Positions 8,568 to 17,152 of a stretch of DNA of 64,000 nt are shown piece by piece. The stretch comes from an uncultured Flavobacteriaceae bacterium (GTDB taxonomy: Bacteria > Bacteroidota > Bacteroidia > Flavobacteriales > Flavobacteriaceae), in assembly GCA_947488345.1 (NCBI GenBank), contig CANKZQ010000007.1, forward strand, positions 156,361 to 220,360, written 5' to 3'. Every line of letters starts with the position of its first letter. Within the stretch, counting starts at the first letter, position 1. A program made the position numbers and the translations under genes. The notes beneath the pieces are model-generated. The model had not been told where the DNA came from. It ran no database searches and saw only the letters and a list, made by a program, of their open reading frames with translations.

Positions 8568-9782
8568 ATGAACTTATTTTTAGATTATACAAATAGACAA
8601 ATAGATGCAAAGAGTGTTGAAATTTCTGGCTCGAAAAGTGAGTCGAATAGATTGCTAATATTGCAGCAGTTTTATCCAAATTTAAAATTAGAAAATGTCT
8701 CCGATTCTGACGATAGTAAACATTTATCCGCAGCCTTGAAATCTACCAAGGAACTTGTCGACATAGGTCATGCAGGAACCGCTATGCGCTTTTTGACGGC
8801 TTTTTTTTCCGCTAAGGAAGGCAGAGAAGTGGTGTTAACGGGTTCTGAACGTATGCAAAATAGACCCATTAAAATCTTGGTGGATGCTTTACGGATTTTA
8901 GGTGCTGATATTTCATATGAAGAGAAAGAAGGATATCCGCCATTGCGTATTAAAGGGAAAAAACTTGATGTTTCTAAGGTCAGTATTCATGGTAATGTGA
9001 GTAGTCAGTATATTTCAGCGTTATTATTGATTGCACCGACGTTGAAAAACGGATTAGAAATTGAGTTGTTGGGAGCTATTACTTCACGTCCCTATTTAGA
9101 AATGACATTATCATTATTGAACGATGTAGGGGTATCGACGGTTTTTGATGAAAATCGAATTACTATTGCCCCGAAAGAAGAGATAGAAGACACCACTATT
9201 GTTGTGGAATCTGACTGGAGTTCTGCCTCCTATTTTTATAGTTTAGTCGCTTTAAGCGGAATAGGCACCACCCTAAGATTGTCGTCGTATAAAAAAGAGA
9301 GTTTACAAGGTGATAGTAGTTTGGCAACTATTTATCAAAACTTAGGAGTTACAACAACGTTTAGTGAACATACCATTACGCTTGTCAAAACTTCAGACCC
9401 TACATCTCAGCACTTATCACTCAATTTAGTGAGTGCTCCGGATATTGCTCAAACTATTGCGGTTACTTGTTTTGGGTTAGAAATAGCATGTGATTTAACG
9501 GGCTTACATACCTTAAAAATTAAAGAGACAGATCGACTAGTAGCTTTAGATAATGAATTGACTAAATTAGGGGCTAAAATAACGGTAACCGATGAAAGTT
9601 TACATTTAAAAGCTTCGACTCGAATCAACTCTCATTGTAGTATACCTACCTATCACGATCATCGCATGGCTATGGCCTTTGCACCATTGGCTTTGAAAGT
9701 GCCGATTACTATTGAAGAAGCTGATGTTGTTACGAAGTCATTTACAAGTTTCTGGCAAGACTTTACGCATTGTTTCGCATAA
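8568..9782 (+). CDS. aroA: 3-phosphoshikimate 1-carboxyvinyltransferase (EPSP synthase)
   Basis: The sixth shikimate-pathway step, joining shikimate-3-phosphate and phosphoenolpyruvate. Family blocks appear in order: SGSKSESNRLLIL with the substrate-binding Lys, HAGTAMRFLTAFFS, MQNRPIKILVDALRILGA, NVSSQYISALLL, KETDRLVAL, and DHRMAMAFAPLAL. Its 404 residues are at the short end of the family. It is divergent from the beta-propeller gene. No other aro genes are adjacent. Confidence 0.96.
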   Translation: MNLFLDYTNRQIDAKSVEISGSKSESNRLLILQQFYPNLKLENVSDSDDSKHLSAALKSTKELVDIGHAGTAMRFLTAFFSAKEGREVVLTGSERMQNRPIKILVDALRILGADISYEEKEGYPPLRIKGKKLDVSKVSIHGNVSSQYISALLLIAPTLKNGLEIELLGAITSRPYLEMTLSLLNDVGVSTVFDENRITIAPKEEIEDTTIVVESDWSSASYFYSLVALSGIGTTLRLSSYKKESLQGDSSLATIYQNLGVTTTFSEHTITLVKTSDPTSQHLSLNLVSAPDIAQTIAVTCFGLEIACDLTGLHTLKIKETDRLVALDNELTKLGAKITVTDESLHLKASTRINSHCSIPTYHDHRMAMAFAPLALKVPITIEEADVVTKSFTSFWQDFTHCFA

Positions 9783-9887
9783 GATTTACAACGTTAAAAT
9801 ATCGTTAAATAGTTTATTGAGAGTCAAGTAAAAGTACTAAAAGCACACGTTTTTACGTTTTATACCTTACTTAAACTCTAATTCAAC

Positions 9888-10334
9888 ATGAAAAAACTAA
9901 TCGTATTGTGTTGCGCTTTGTTGTGCGCAATAAGTACACTTCAGGCGCAAAAATGGCATACTGATTTTGAAGAAGCGAAAAAAGTAGCCGTCGAAAAAAA
10001 CAAAAAAATTATTATCGTCTTTCAAGGTTCCGATTGGAATGGCCTCTGCATCCGATTGAATAAGGAAATGTGGACCAATCCAGAATTTCAAAAGTATGCT
10101 AAGGAGAATTATGTCATGGTGAAGGCTGATTTTCCAAGGAGAAAAGAAAACTTGCTCGATAAAGAACAGAAAGCTAAAAATAATAAGTTAGCAGATATGT
10201 ACAATCGAGATCGAGTACTCCCACTTGTCGCTGTGTTAGATAAGCAAGGCGAACTATTAGGAACGACTGGTTATAAAAAAGTTGCAGTACATCAATATAT
10301 AGAATTGCTCGACTTTTTTGAAACTTCTAAATAA
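9888..10334 (+). CDS. Exported thioredoxin-fold protein with a one-cysteine active site
   Basis: A signal peptide (MKKLIVLCCALLCAISTLQA) precedes a thioredoxin-like domain (VFQGSDWNGLC, later LPLVAVLDKQGELLGTTGY with the cis-Pro loop). Relatives carry WCxxC. Here the first Cys is replaced by Asn, giving WNGLC, so classical dithiol chemistry is not possible. It may act as a monothiol or be non-catalytic. It lies at the left border of the haem/TonB cluster and converges on the DUF6607-like gene across a hairpin. Confidence 0.85.
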   Translation: MKKLIVLCCALLCAISTLQAQKWHTDFEEAKKVAVEKNKKIIIVFQGSDWNGLCIRLNKEMWTNPEFQKYAKENYVMVKADFPRRKENLLDKEQKAKNNKLADMYNRDRVLPLVAVLDKQGELLGTTGYKKVAVHQYIELLDFFETSK

Positions 10335-10355
10335 TAGAGATCATCTAATTAGATA

Positions 10356-10397
10356 CATGGGTTTAATGTTGCTGATTTAGGTAACGTTAACCCCATG
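10356..10397. terminator. Probable bidirectional terminator
   Basis: CATGGGTTTAATGTT pairs with AACGTTAACCCCATG (13 of 15 positions) across a 12-base loop between convergent stop codons at 10334 and 10402. No strong T tract. Confidence 0.6.
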
Positions 10398-10401
10398 ATT
10401 G

Positions 10402-11310
10402 TTAGTCTACGACGAAGGCGTCGACAATCATATCAATGTCTTTTTTCTCTTTTGAAAAGCTTTTGGCGAATAGATGGCGATACAGCGGTTTTTCTTGAAC
10501 CTTATCTTTTAATGTTAGGTTTTTATTCCTCGCTAGAATTTCTGTCCATTTATCTCGTACAATAGACCAAGTTTGCTGGTTGTTTTTCCACCAATCCTGG
10601 GCCGCTTGGCATCGCTCGTCATTAACTTTCACATAGTTATTGACTCCTTTTTCTTCTGCTAATAACACATCTTCTTTATCTGATGTTCTGATGACTTTTT
10701 CGTTGTCTTGATCATGCACCCAACCGTTCGCTACTATTTCATGTTTATTCGTTCTTACGGTAATATTATAATCACTTCTCTTCGTATATTCTCGTCGAGG
10801 TAGTGGAGCGTCTGATGTGTTTTCCCAAAAACTTTTTCCATCAATGTGTAACCAAGTTGATGAGCCTTCGTATCGCGGGCTATCATCTACTTGATATACT
10901 TTTTGAGTCCATTGCCCTTTTACCGCATCCTTTGGTAATTGAAGGTATTTCCATGTATTATTACCATTATAAGAATAGAGGTCTTGATTTTCGAAAAGCC
11001 AATCCTGCCTCCAATGCTTTATGACGGTTGGTTTTGTTGGTTTGCCTACAATAAGCAGATGTTGAAGCATAATTTTGTTTTTAGAATCTTCGACCAATTC
11101 GACCCATTCTAAGCCGCGATCATGTTTCACTTTTGACGGTATATATGAGGTGTCTTTCGAATACTCAAAGGTTTCGGCGAAGTTAAAACTAACTTCATAA
11201 CACCCACACATCTTTTTAATGGCTTCTTGGTCTTGTTTCTTCTTTTTTTGAACGTTTACCGATGTGAAAACCGAACACATGATTATTGCTAGAATTGTTA
11301 GTTGTTTCAT
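10402..11310 (-). CDS. DUF6607-like exported protein of the haem/TonB cluster
   Basis: A 302-residue protein with a short signal sequence (MKQLTILAIIMCSVFTSVNV), then KKMCGCYEVSFNFAETFEYS, which matches my recollection of the DUF6607 family. Trp- and Tyr-rich segments (KHWRQDWLFENQDLYSYNGN) suggest a beta-rich periplasmic protein. It is divergent from the TonB receptor and shares an AT-rich promoter region with it. Association with HmuY/TonB genes suggests a role in metal or haem handling, by inference only. Confidence 0.75.
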   Translation of the reverse strand: MKQLTILAIIMCSVFTSVNVQKKKKQDQEAIKKMCGCYEVSFNFAETFEYSKDTSYIPSKVKHDRGLEWVELVEDSKNKIMLQHLLIVGKPTKPTVIKHWRQDWLFENQDLYSYNGNNTWKYLQLPKDAVKGQWTQKVYQVDDSPRYEGSSTWLHIDGKSFWENTSDAPLPRREYTKRSDYNITVRTNKHEIVANGWVHDQDNEKVIRTSDKEDVLLAEEKGVNNYVKVNDERCQAAQDWWKNNQQTWSIVRDKWTEILARNKNLTLKDKVQEKPLYRHLFAKSFSKEKKDIDMIVDAFVVD

Positions 11311-11360
11311 TTTTAGACTGTTGTTTTAAATGATTAAAAAAAATAAAAATTTTATCTATT

Positions 11361-11396
11361 CTTATTTAGATTGAATAAAAATAAGATATATATTTG
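11361..11396. promoter_or_regulatory. Divergent promoter region with an AT-rich dyad
   Basis: Between the DUF6607-like gene and the TonB receptor lies CTTATTTAGATTGAATAAAAATAAG, an imperfect dyad about the size of a Fur-type operator. A TATATTTG element at 11389-11396 fits the Bacteroidota -7 consensus TAnnTTTG. Iron/haem regulation is an inference from gene content; binding is not shown. Confidence 0.4.
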
Positions 11397-11413
11397 CACA
11401 AAGATAATTAAGA

Positions 11414-13498
11414 ATGATTCTAAATAACAAGATTTTTTGTTTTTATTTTTCACTTTTTATTGGAATGGTTTCTTTTTCTCAAGAGGCTAAGGAAAAAGTA
11501 AAGGACACACTGACTCCAGAAAAATTAGAGGAAGTAGTCGTCACCGCAACGAGAAACATACGACAGTTATCTTCTTTACCCTTGCCGGTTCAGCTCATTT
11601 CACAACAAGATATTCTTCGTTCAAATGTCGTTCGACTAAATGATATTTTAAATGAGCAAACCGGATTAATCACCGTGCCCGATTTTGGAGGTGGAGAAGG
11701 GGTTCAAATGCAAGGGCTAGATTCTCAATATGTATTAATTCTTGTCGATGGTGTTCCTTTGGTTGGTCGTTCAGCCGGGACCTTGGATCTCAGCAGACTT
11801 GCCGTTGGTAATATTAAACAAATAGAAATTGTAAAAGGAGCTTCATCGAGCCTATATGGAAGTGAAGCGCTTGGAGGAGTCATCAATATTATTACTGAGA
11901 CGCCTACAAACGGGTTCAAAGGTGCAGTAAATTATAGATTAAGCAGTTTTAATACCAATGATATAGGTACCAATATAAGCTACAAAAAGAACAAATTAGG
12001 TATGAACGCTTTCATTAATAGGTATAGTAGTGAAGGGTATGATTTAATAGATAATGACGATCTAAATACGGTAGAACCTTTCAGTAATTATACACTGAAT
12101 ACCAAATTAACGTATGAATTCTCGGAAAGAACAAAACTTTTCCTATCGGGAAGATATTATAGACAAGACCAAGAGAATATTGCCTCTTCAAACTTAATAG
12201 GTGAAAGTGCCATAAACGAATGGAATTCGCATTTAAGATTAAGCCATGTACATACTCCTAAATGGACAAGCCATTTTGAATTTTATGCAACGAGATACAA
12301 GGCCGAAGAATATTTAAACGAGGATGATGGTACCCGATTTAGTGATGCGTATTTCAATCAATTATTAGTGCGTCCTGAAGTTAGGTCTTCATATCGCTTC
12401 GGAAGGAAAAGCAACTTGAGTGGTGGTCTCGGGTTTAATCATGAATCATTAGATAGAACAAGTTTTACAGAGACTCCAATATTTAATGCCCCCTATGTAT
12501 TTGCGCAATATGATGGAAATCTAACCGAGAAGTTAAATGTAATTCTTGGTGCTCGATTTGATGCGCACAATGAGTACGCTTCTCAATTTAGTCCTAAAGG
12601 TGCAATTCGCTATAAGTTAAATGATAAAATAGCATTTAAAAGTTCACTGGGTTATGGGTTTAAAGCACCAGATTTTCGTCAATTGTATTTCGATTTTACC
12701 AATGCCACAGTTGGGTATACGGTTTTGGGGTATAGCGCGGTGCCATCGGCAATTTCGCAATTGCAAGAACAGGGGCAAATAGCCAATCTGATTGTGCCAA
12801 TCGCTGAATTTTCAAGTGAGTTAAAGCCAGAAAATTCGGTTAGCATTAATCTAGGAGCAGACTTTAAACTTACGCCAAAATGGCGTTTCGGATTGAACTT
12901 ATTTAGAAATAATATCAACGACCTGATAGATACGCGTATTATCGCAAATAAAACCAACGGTCAGAATGTGTTTAGCTATTTTAATATTGATGAGGTTTTT
13001 ACACAGGGATTAGAGTTTAATACTACATGGAAACCACTCAATAAGTTTAAAATATCCGCCGGATATCAATGGTTAATGGCTAAAGATAAAAATGCCATAC
13101 AAGCATTTGAAGATGGTGATGTATTCGCACGTGAAAGTCCAAGCGAGCCCTCATTTCAACTTCGAAAAGAGGATTATTTCGGCTTGTTGAATAGATCAAA
13201 GCATATGGCCAATTTGAAAGTATTCTATCATATTCCGAAATGGAATCTCGACACAAACGTCCGTATAACGTATAGAAGTAAATATGGGTTGTTTGATAGT
13301 AACGGGAATAGCTATCTCGATGTGTACGATGATTTTGTAAGTGGTTACTCGATCGTCGATGTGGCAATAAACAAAACAATCTATAAGAACTACCAACTAG
13401 GCTTTGGACTCGACAATATTTTCAATTTTACAGATGTACAGAATATCAGCAATATAGCCGGTAGACTTATTTACGGAAAACTTAATATTCAATTTTAA
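11414..13498 (+). CDS. TonB-dependent outer-membrane receptor
   Basis: A 694-residue TonB-dependent transporter. A signal peptide leads to a TonB box-like EEVVVTATR near residue 40, a plug domain (residues about 55-165: LNDILNEQTGLI, GLDSQYVLILVDGVPLVG, EIVKGASSSLYGSEALGG), then a 22-strand barrel ending in a terminal aromatic (KLNIQF). The length fits haem, siderophore or vitamin receptors. It is followed 20 bases later by an HmuY-type lipoprotein gene, which favours haem or another iron complex as substrate. Confidence 0.93.
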   Translation: MILNNKIFCFYFSLFIGMVSFSQEAKEKVKDTLTPEKLEEVVVTATRNIRQLSSLPLPVQLISQQDILRSNVVRLNDILNEQTGLITVPDFGGGEGVQMQGLDSQYVLILVDGVPLVGRSAGTLDLSRLAVGNIKQIEIVKGASSSLYGSEALGGVINIITETPTNGFKGAVNYRLSSFNTNDIGTNISYKKNKLGMNAFINRYSSEGYDLIDNDDLNTVEPFSNYTLNTKLTYEFSERTKLFLSGRYYRQDQENIASSNLIGESAINEWNSHLRLSHVHTPKWTSHFEFYATRYKAEEYLNEDDGTRFSDAYFNQLLVRPEVRSSYRFGRKSNLSGGLGFNHESLDRTSFTETPIFNAPYVFAQYDGNLTEKLNVILGARFDAHNEYASQFSPKGAIRYKLNDKIAFKSSLGYGFKAPDFRQLYFDFTNATVGYTVLGYSAVPSAISQLQEQGQIANLIVPIAEFSSELKPENSVSINLGADFKLTPKWRFGLNLFRNNINDLIDTRIIANKTNGQNVFSYFNIDEVFTQGLEFNTTWKPLNKFKISAGYQWLMAKDKNAIQAFEDGDVFARESPSEPSFQLRKEDYFGLLNRSKHMANLKVFYHIPKWNLDTNVRITYRSKYGLFDSNGNSYLDVYDDFVSGYSIVDVAINKTIYKNYQLGFGLDNIFNFTDVQNISNIAGRLIYGKLNIQF

Positions 13499-13568
13499 TT
13501 TTTTAAAACATAATACAATGAACTTTTCAATAAACAATCAGACACTCAAAATAAACAATCAAAGGAGT

Positions 13569-14192
13569 ATGAATAAAGTAGTCCAATTTTTAACACTTTT
13601 AATTATATGCGTTGTATTTACTTCTTGTGGAGATGATGACGAAGTTCCCCTATTAGAAGTAGCATCGGAAACATTCTCAAATTTACATGCACCCCAAACA
13701 GGGGGGCAAGGACAGCCGGTAGCAGGAGCTTTTACCAAGTTTGATTTTTCCAGTGGGGAAGTTACTACCAGCGATACAGCATGGGATATTGCCTTTAGAG
13801 GAACTTCAATTATTGTGAATGGAGGAAACTCTCTTGGTACCACGGATGAGCCGAATAGAACAGGAGACGCTGGAGTGTATATCGCGACAGGAACCATGGC
13901 TTCAATTCTTGAAGTAGATGTTAATGCCTTTCAACAAGATAGTGATACTGGTTATGCGATTGCCACAGGAAGTGGAAATGGTTGGTATTTGTATAACCCT
14001 CAAGCATTTTTAATTACACCCATGGCCGGCAAAATTTTGGTATTTAAAACCCGTAATGGAAACTTCGCAAAAGTAGAGATACTCAGCTATTATAAAGATG
14101 CTCCGTCAGATCCTGATGTAACAACAGATGAGAGCAGGTATTTTACGTTTAACTATGTCTATCAACCAAATACAGGCATTACTACTTTTTAG
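13569..14192 (+). CDS. HmuY-like haem-binding lipoprotein
   Basis: A lipoprotein of about 207 residues, with a lipobox ending TSC around residue 20 followed by an acidic GDDDE export signal typical of surface lipoproteins. The body contains FTKFDFSSGEVTTSDTAWDIAFRG, the HmuY family signature, and ends in a beta-rich domain. I start it at ATG 13569 because the signal peptide begins there; an earlier in-frame ATG at 13518 would add a hydrophilic leader. It lies between the TonB receptor and a DoxX gene, consistent with haem capture. Confidence 0.85.
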   Translation: MNKVVQFLTLLIICVVFTSCGDDDEVPLLEVASETFSNLHAPQTGGQGQPVAGAFTKFDFSSGEVTTSDTAWDIAFRGTSIIVNGGNSLGTTDEPNRTGDAGVYIATGTMASILEVDVNAFQQDSDTGYAIATGSGNGWYLYNPQAFLITPMAGKILVFKTRNGNFAKVEILSYYKDAPSDPDVTTDESRYFTFNYVYQPNTGITTF

Positions 14193-14194
14193 AT

Positions 14195-14644
14195 ATGGAA
14201 AAAACCATCGCCATCATATTCATAGTCTTTCGCCTTTTTTTAGGCGGAATGATGATTTACGGAGGTATTCAAAAGTTTGATAAACCAATACCTTCTCCGA
14301 CTGAAGTAGTAGAAAAGGCTCAACAATTTTCATCTCCCGCAAAGGAGAATACATTGCAAAAAATACTGTATATCAATGGTGCAAAGCAGACTGGCTATTT
14401 TTGGCAAGTTTTAGGTATTTGCGAATTGCTTTTCGGAATGTTGTTATTATTGCAAGGAACAGGTTTTGTAGGGGCCTTGTTTTTACTACCAATTACACTC
14501 CATATTTTTTTATTTCATCTCTTTTTGGAACCTGATGAATTAGTAGAACTACTTCAGACGGGACTTTTATTGGTCATAAATATTGCCCTAGTGCTTAGAG
14601 AAAAGGAGAAATGGAAACATCTCATTTGGATCAAACCTATTTAA
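14195..14644 (+). CDS. DoxX-like four-helix membrane protein
   Basis: A 149-residue integral membrane protein with helices near residues 5-23, 68-87, 90-108 and 118-135, and the DoxX-type start FRLFLGGMMIYGGIQKF. It begins three bases after the HmuY-like stop and so is almost certainly co-transcribed. DoxX-like proteins are tied to respiratory or thiol redox complexes; here its function is probably linked to haem/metal uptake, by context only. Confidence 0.85.
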   Translation: MEKTIAIIFIVFRLFLGGMMIYGGIQKFDKPIPSPTEVVEKAQQFSSPAKENTLQKILYINGAKQTGYFWQVLGICELLFGMLLLLQGTGFVGALFLLPITLHIFLFHLFLEPDELVELLQTGLLLVINIALVLREKEKWKHLIWIKPI

Positions 14645-14654
14645 TATACGAAAT

Positions 14655-14798
14655 ATGATAGTAGAAAATCAATATATACCATCGTCAATAACTATGATGA
14701 CTCCATGCACAGTGCTTTGTGGAGATAGAAAGAAAAAATGCTGTAAAAAATACAAAAAGAAGGGTAAGTCTAATTGCAAACGATGTCCGAGAATATAA
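14655..14798 (+). CDS. Cys-rich basic microprotein (47 residues)
   Basis: A short ATG-to-TAA frame encodes 47 residues with six cysteines: TPCTVLCGDRKKKCCKKYKKKG, then CKRCPRI. It lies 10 bases after the DoxX gene and 21 bases before a DUF6686-like gene that also carries a CTNCKNNKSC cluster. Same strand and tight spacing suggest an operon. The paired Cys motifs suggest metal or Fe-S binding. Too short for routine gene calling, but composition and position support it. Confidence 0.6.
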   Translation: MIVENQYIPSSITMMTPCTVLCGDRKKKCCKKYKKKGKSNCKRCPRI

Positions 14799-14819
14799 GC
14801 TAAAAAGAAATAGATCATT

Positions 14820-15185
14820 ATGGACGAAATATATACACTGCATTATAATTCATTTGGCATTGCCTTTAAATGGAAAAGATCTCCTTCAAGAGATTTGAAT
14901 AAGGTTCAATTAGTATTTAGAGACACAGGCCTGTATTTAACATTTAAGGAATTGACTTGTTTTTCTAAATTAATTGAAAAGACACTCTCGAAACCCTTGA
15001 TGTGTACTAACTGTAAAAATAATAAGTCATGTAGGTCCATCTTGATGGAAACGCCATTGCCACAAGTGAGTTTTGTGATGACCCATCATGAGTTGTTTGA
15101 GATGCAAGATTTAATAGAAGGTACATTGTTTCAATTAGGGCTCAATGATGTGTTAGAAAAACAGGTAATAAAAAGAAATATTTAA
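14820..15185 (+). CDS. DUF6686-like Cys-containing protein
   Basis: A 121-residue soluble protein that I recognise as DUF6686-like. A conserved Cys cluster (CTNCKNNKSCRSI near residues 61-73) sits between an N-terminal beta-rich part (LHYNSFGIAFKWKRS) and a C-terminal helical part (MTHHELFEMQDLIEGTLFQLG). The cluster suggests metal or Fe-S binding. It closes the TonB-HmuY-DoxX-microprotein unit. Function unknown. Confidence 0.7.
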   Translation: MDEIYTLHYNSFGIAFKWKRSPSRDLNKVQLVFRDTGLYLTFKELTCFSKLIEKTLSKPLMCTNCKNNKSCRSILMETPLPQVSFVMTHHELFEMQDLIEGTLFQLGLNDVLEKQVIKRNI

Positions 15186-15265
15186 TAACTTTTCAAAGTA
15201 AATAATAGGCTTTCGTTCTTCTCTGAACCTATTTTTTAATACCTTAGTATACTTAAAATTCTCAC

Positions 15266-15796
15266 ATGCAACTTGAACAACTCATTTCTAAATTTCAAGA
15301 AAAAGACATCAAGTCTTTTGAGAGATTATATGAAATGTATTCGGATAGTATGTTTGGAGTTATTTATGCTATTGTGAGAAATAAAGAAGAAGCCGAAGAA
15401 GTGTTACAAGATGTATTTGTGAAAGCTTGGAAAAGTTCGAGTTCTTATTCTGCAAAAAAAGGTCGTTTTTTTACTTGGATTCTCAATATTGCCAGAAATT
15501 CAGCCATTGATAAAATTCGTTCTAAAAGTTTTAATCAAGGGAAACAAAACTTAGATGCTACTTTTTTCGTAGATATTTTAGAGACTTATGATAATTTAGA
15601 TACAAAAATAGACATAAGCGGCCTTCAAAAGTATGTCAATACACTGAGAGATACCTGTAAAAAATTGATTGAGTTGTTGTATTTTAAAGGCTACACTCAA
15701 AAAGAAGCATCAGTAGCGTTGAAGATACCTTTGGGCACTGTAAAAACAAATAATAGGAAATGCATCTCTGAATTGAGAAAGAATGTGTTAAAATAA
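15266..15796 (+). CDS. ECF-type RNA polymerase sigma factor
   Basis: A 176-residue group-4 sigma factor. Region 2 includes EEAEEVLQDVFVKAWK and FFTWILNIARNSAIDKIRSK. Region 4 holds the helix-turn-helix GYTQKEASVALKIPLGTVKTNNRKC. The start of the anti-sigma gene overlaps its stop by one base, the usual arrangement for co-regulated pairs. The target promoters may include the divergent DUF4331/TPR cluster, though this is inferred from proximity. Confidence 0.95.
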   Translation: MQLEQLISKFQEKDIKSFERLYEMYSDSMFGVIYAIVRNKEEAEEVLQDVFVKAWKSSSSYSAKKGRFFTWILNIARNSAIDKIRSKSFNQGKQNLDATFFVDILETYDNLDTKIDISGLQKYVNTLRDTCKKLIELLYFKGYTQKEASVALKIPLGTVKTNNRKCISELRKNVLK

Positions 15797-16587
15797 TGGA
15801 TATAGAAAAGTACATAAAATCTGGTATTCTCGAATTATATGTTTCGGGATCACTTTCTGAAAAAGAAAATCAGGAAGTGTATGAGGTTATGCATCAATAT
15901 CCCGCAGTAAAGACCGAAGTTGAGGCTATCGAACAGGCTTTTATGAAAGTATCTGAAGCGATAGGTAACAAACAAAGCGACTCGTCTTTTTCGAATATAA
16001 AAAGTAGAATTGATGCTAAAGTTGTTGAAATAGAGCAAGTTCCTCAAAAAAGGAATTGGCTGGCTTATGCGGGCTGGGCAGCTTCAGCAGCACTTTTAGT
16101 GGGATCTTTATGGTTGTTTAATGAAAACCGACAATTAAAGGAGGAAATACAGATTACCAATACTGCGAATACCAATTTAGAAGATCAAATTTCAAAGGCG
16201 AATGAGAGCGCTGAAAAAATGAAGGCATTGAATACAATTTTAAGAGCCGAAAATATTGAAAGCATTACACTGGAAGGCCAAGCGATTTCTCCGAATGCAT
16301 ATGCGAAAGTATTTTGGAATAAAGAGGCTCAATTGGCCTATATTGATGTGGCAGGTTTGCCAGCACCACCTCCGGGTAAAGTTTATCAAGTGTGGTCTTT
16401 GACCTTAGATCCTTTAACACCGACCAACTTAGGGATACTAGAAAATTTTAATACGAACGAAAACAAAGTTTTCACACTTACAAATACCAATAATTCTCAA
16501 GCCTTTGGTATCACTTTAGAGCCGGAAGGAGGGAGTGCTACTCCTACATTAGCCCAGTTATATACCTTAGGGGTTGTAAAATCATAG
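15796..16587 (+). CDS. RskA-type anti-sigma factor
   Basis: A 263-residue single-pass membrane protein. The N-terminal cytoplasmic sigma-binding domain (residues 1-85, SGILELYVSGSLSEKENQ) precedes a membrane helix near residues 90-107 (AGWAASAALLVGSLWLF). A periplasmic coiled coil follows (KEEIQITNTANTNLEDQI), then the RskA C-terminal domain with AYIDVAGLPAPPPGKVYQVW. It sequesters the upstream sigma factor. Translation is coupled to it by the TAATG overlap. Confidence 0.92.
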   Translation: MDIEKYIKSGILELYVSGSLSEKENQEVYEVMHQYPAVKTEVEAIEQAFMKVSEAIGNKQSDSSFSNIKSRIDAKVVEIEQVPQKRNWLAYAGWAASAALLVGSLWLFNENRQLKEEIQITNTANTNLEDQISKANESAEKMKALNTILRAENIESITLEGQAISPNAYAKVFWNKEAQLAYIDVAGLPAPPPGKVYQVWSLTLDPLTPTNLGILENFNTNENKVFTLTNTNNSQAFGITLEPEGGSATPTLAQLYTLGVVKS

Positions 16588-16613
16588 TAGGTAAATTTTT
16601 GAACCTAATCAAA

Positions 16614-16644
16614 GTGCCCGATGGAGAACCATCGGGCACAATTT
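16614..16644 (+). terminator. Strong rho-independent terminator after the anti-sigma gene
   Basis: GTGCCCGATGG and CCATCGGGCAC form a perfect 11-bp stem with an AGAA loop, followed by AATTTTA. Confidence 0.9.
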
Positions 16645-16680
16645 TACTTAGATCAATACTCCTCAAACTAACTAAAAACT

Positions 16681-17139
16681 TCAAAAACTATAAACCAAAC
16701 TTAAATGAACCATTGAAGGAGTATCGTGTTCTAAGTATACCAAGGTGTTCATATTTTCAACATATGCAGGTGCAATGCTGAGCTCTTTACTACTTAGGTT
16801 AAAGAAATTTTCGAAAAACAGAGACATCCGAAACCGTTTCAGAAAAAAGTTAACACCAATATCGTAAACAAAAAAATTACTAAACTTGAGGTCACTCTCT
16901 GGTAAATCTTCCTCGAAAAGGGTATTTATCCCAACACTGATATTTTTCTTGTTAAAGGATAGTATGTTAAAATCATCACCAAAAAACGTGAAGCTTTGCA
17001 AAGAGTTGTCAAGTTCGATCTTTTCATCCGCGGTAAGCGCAAGGAAATCACTAGATATTTTGCCAGGTGCCTTTGTTTGACCAAATAAGCTACTTGACAT
17101 TAGTATCGACAACATGATATATAAAAAACAGGCACGCAT
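16681..17139 (-). CDS. Small exported beta-barrel-like protein
   Basis: A 152-residue protein with a signal peptide (MRACFLYIMLSILMSSSLFG) followed by amphipathic strands (FFVYDIGVNFFLKRFRMSLFFENFFNL) and a terminal Phe (LVYSF), the pattern of an outer-membrane barrel. It resembles the C-terminal strands of a larger receptor, so it could be a small barrel or a shortened remnant. It is the last gene of the DUF4331/TPR unit, 13 bases after the TPR gene. Confidence 0.65.
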   Translation of the reverse strand: MRACFLYIMLSILMSSSLFGQTKAPGKISSDFLALTADEKIELDNSLQSFTFFGDDFNILSFNKKNISVGINTLFEEDLPESDLKFSNFFVYDIGVNFFLKRFRMSLFFENFFNLSSKELSIAPAYVENMNTLVYLEHDTPSMVHLSLVYSF

Positions 17140-17152
17140 GATCTATATATTT

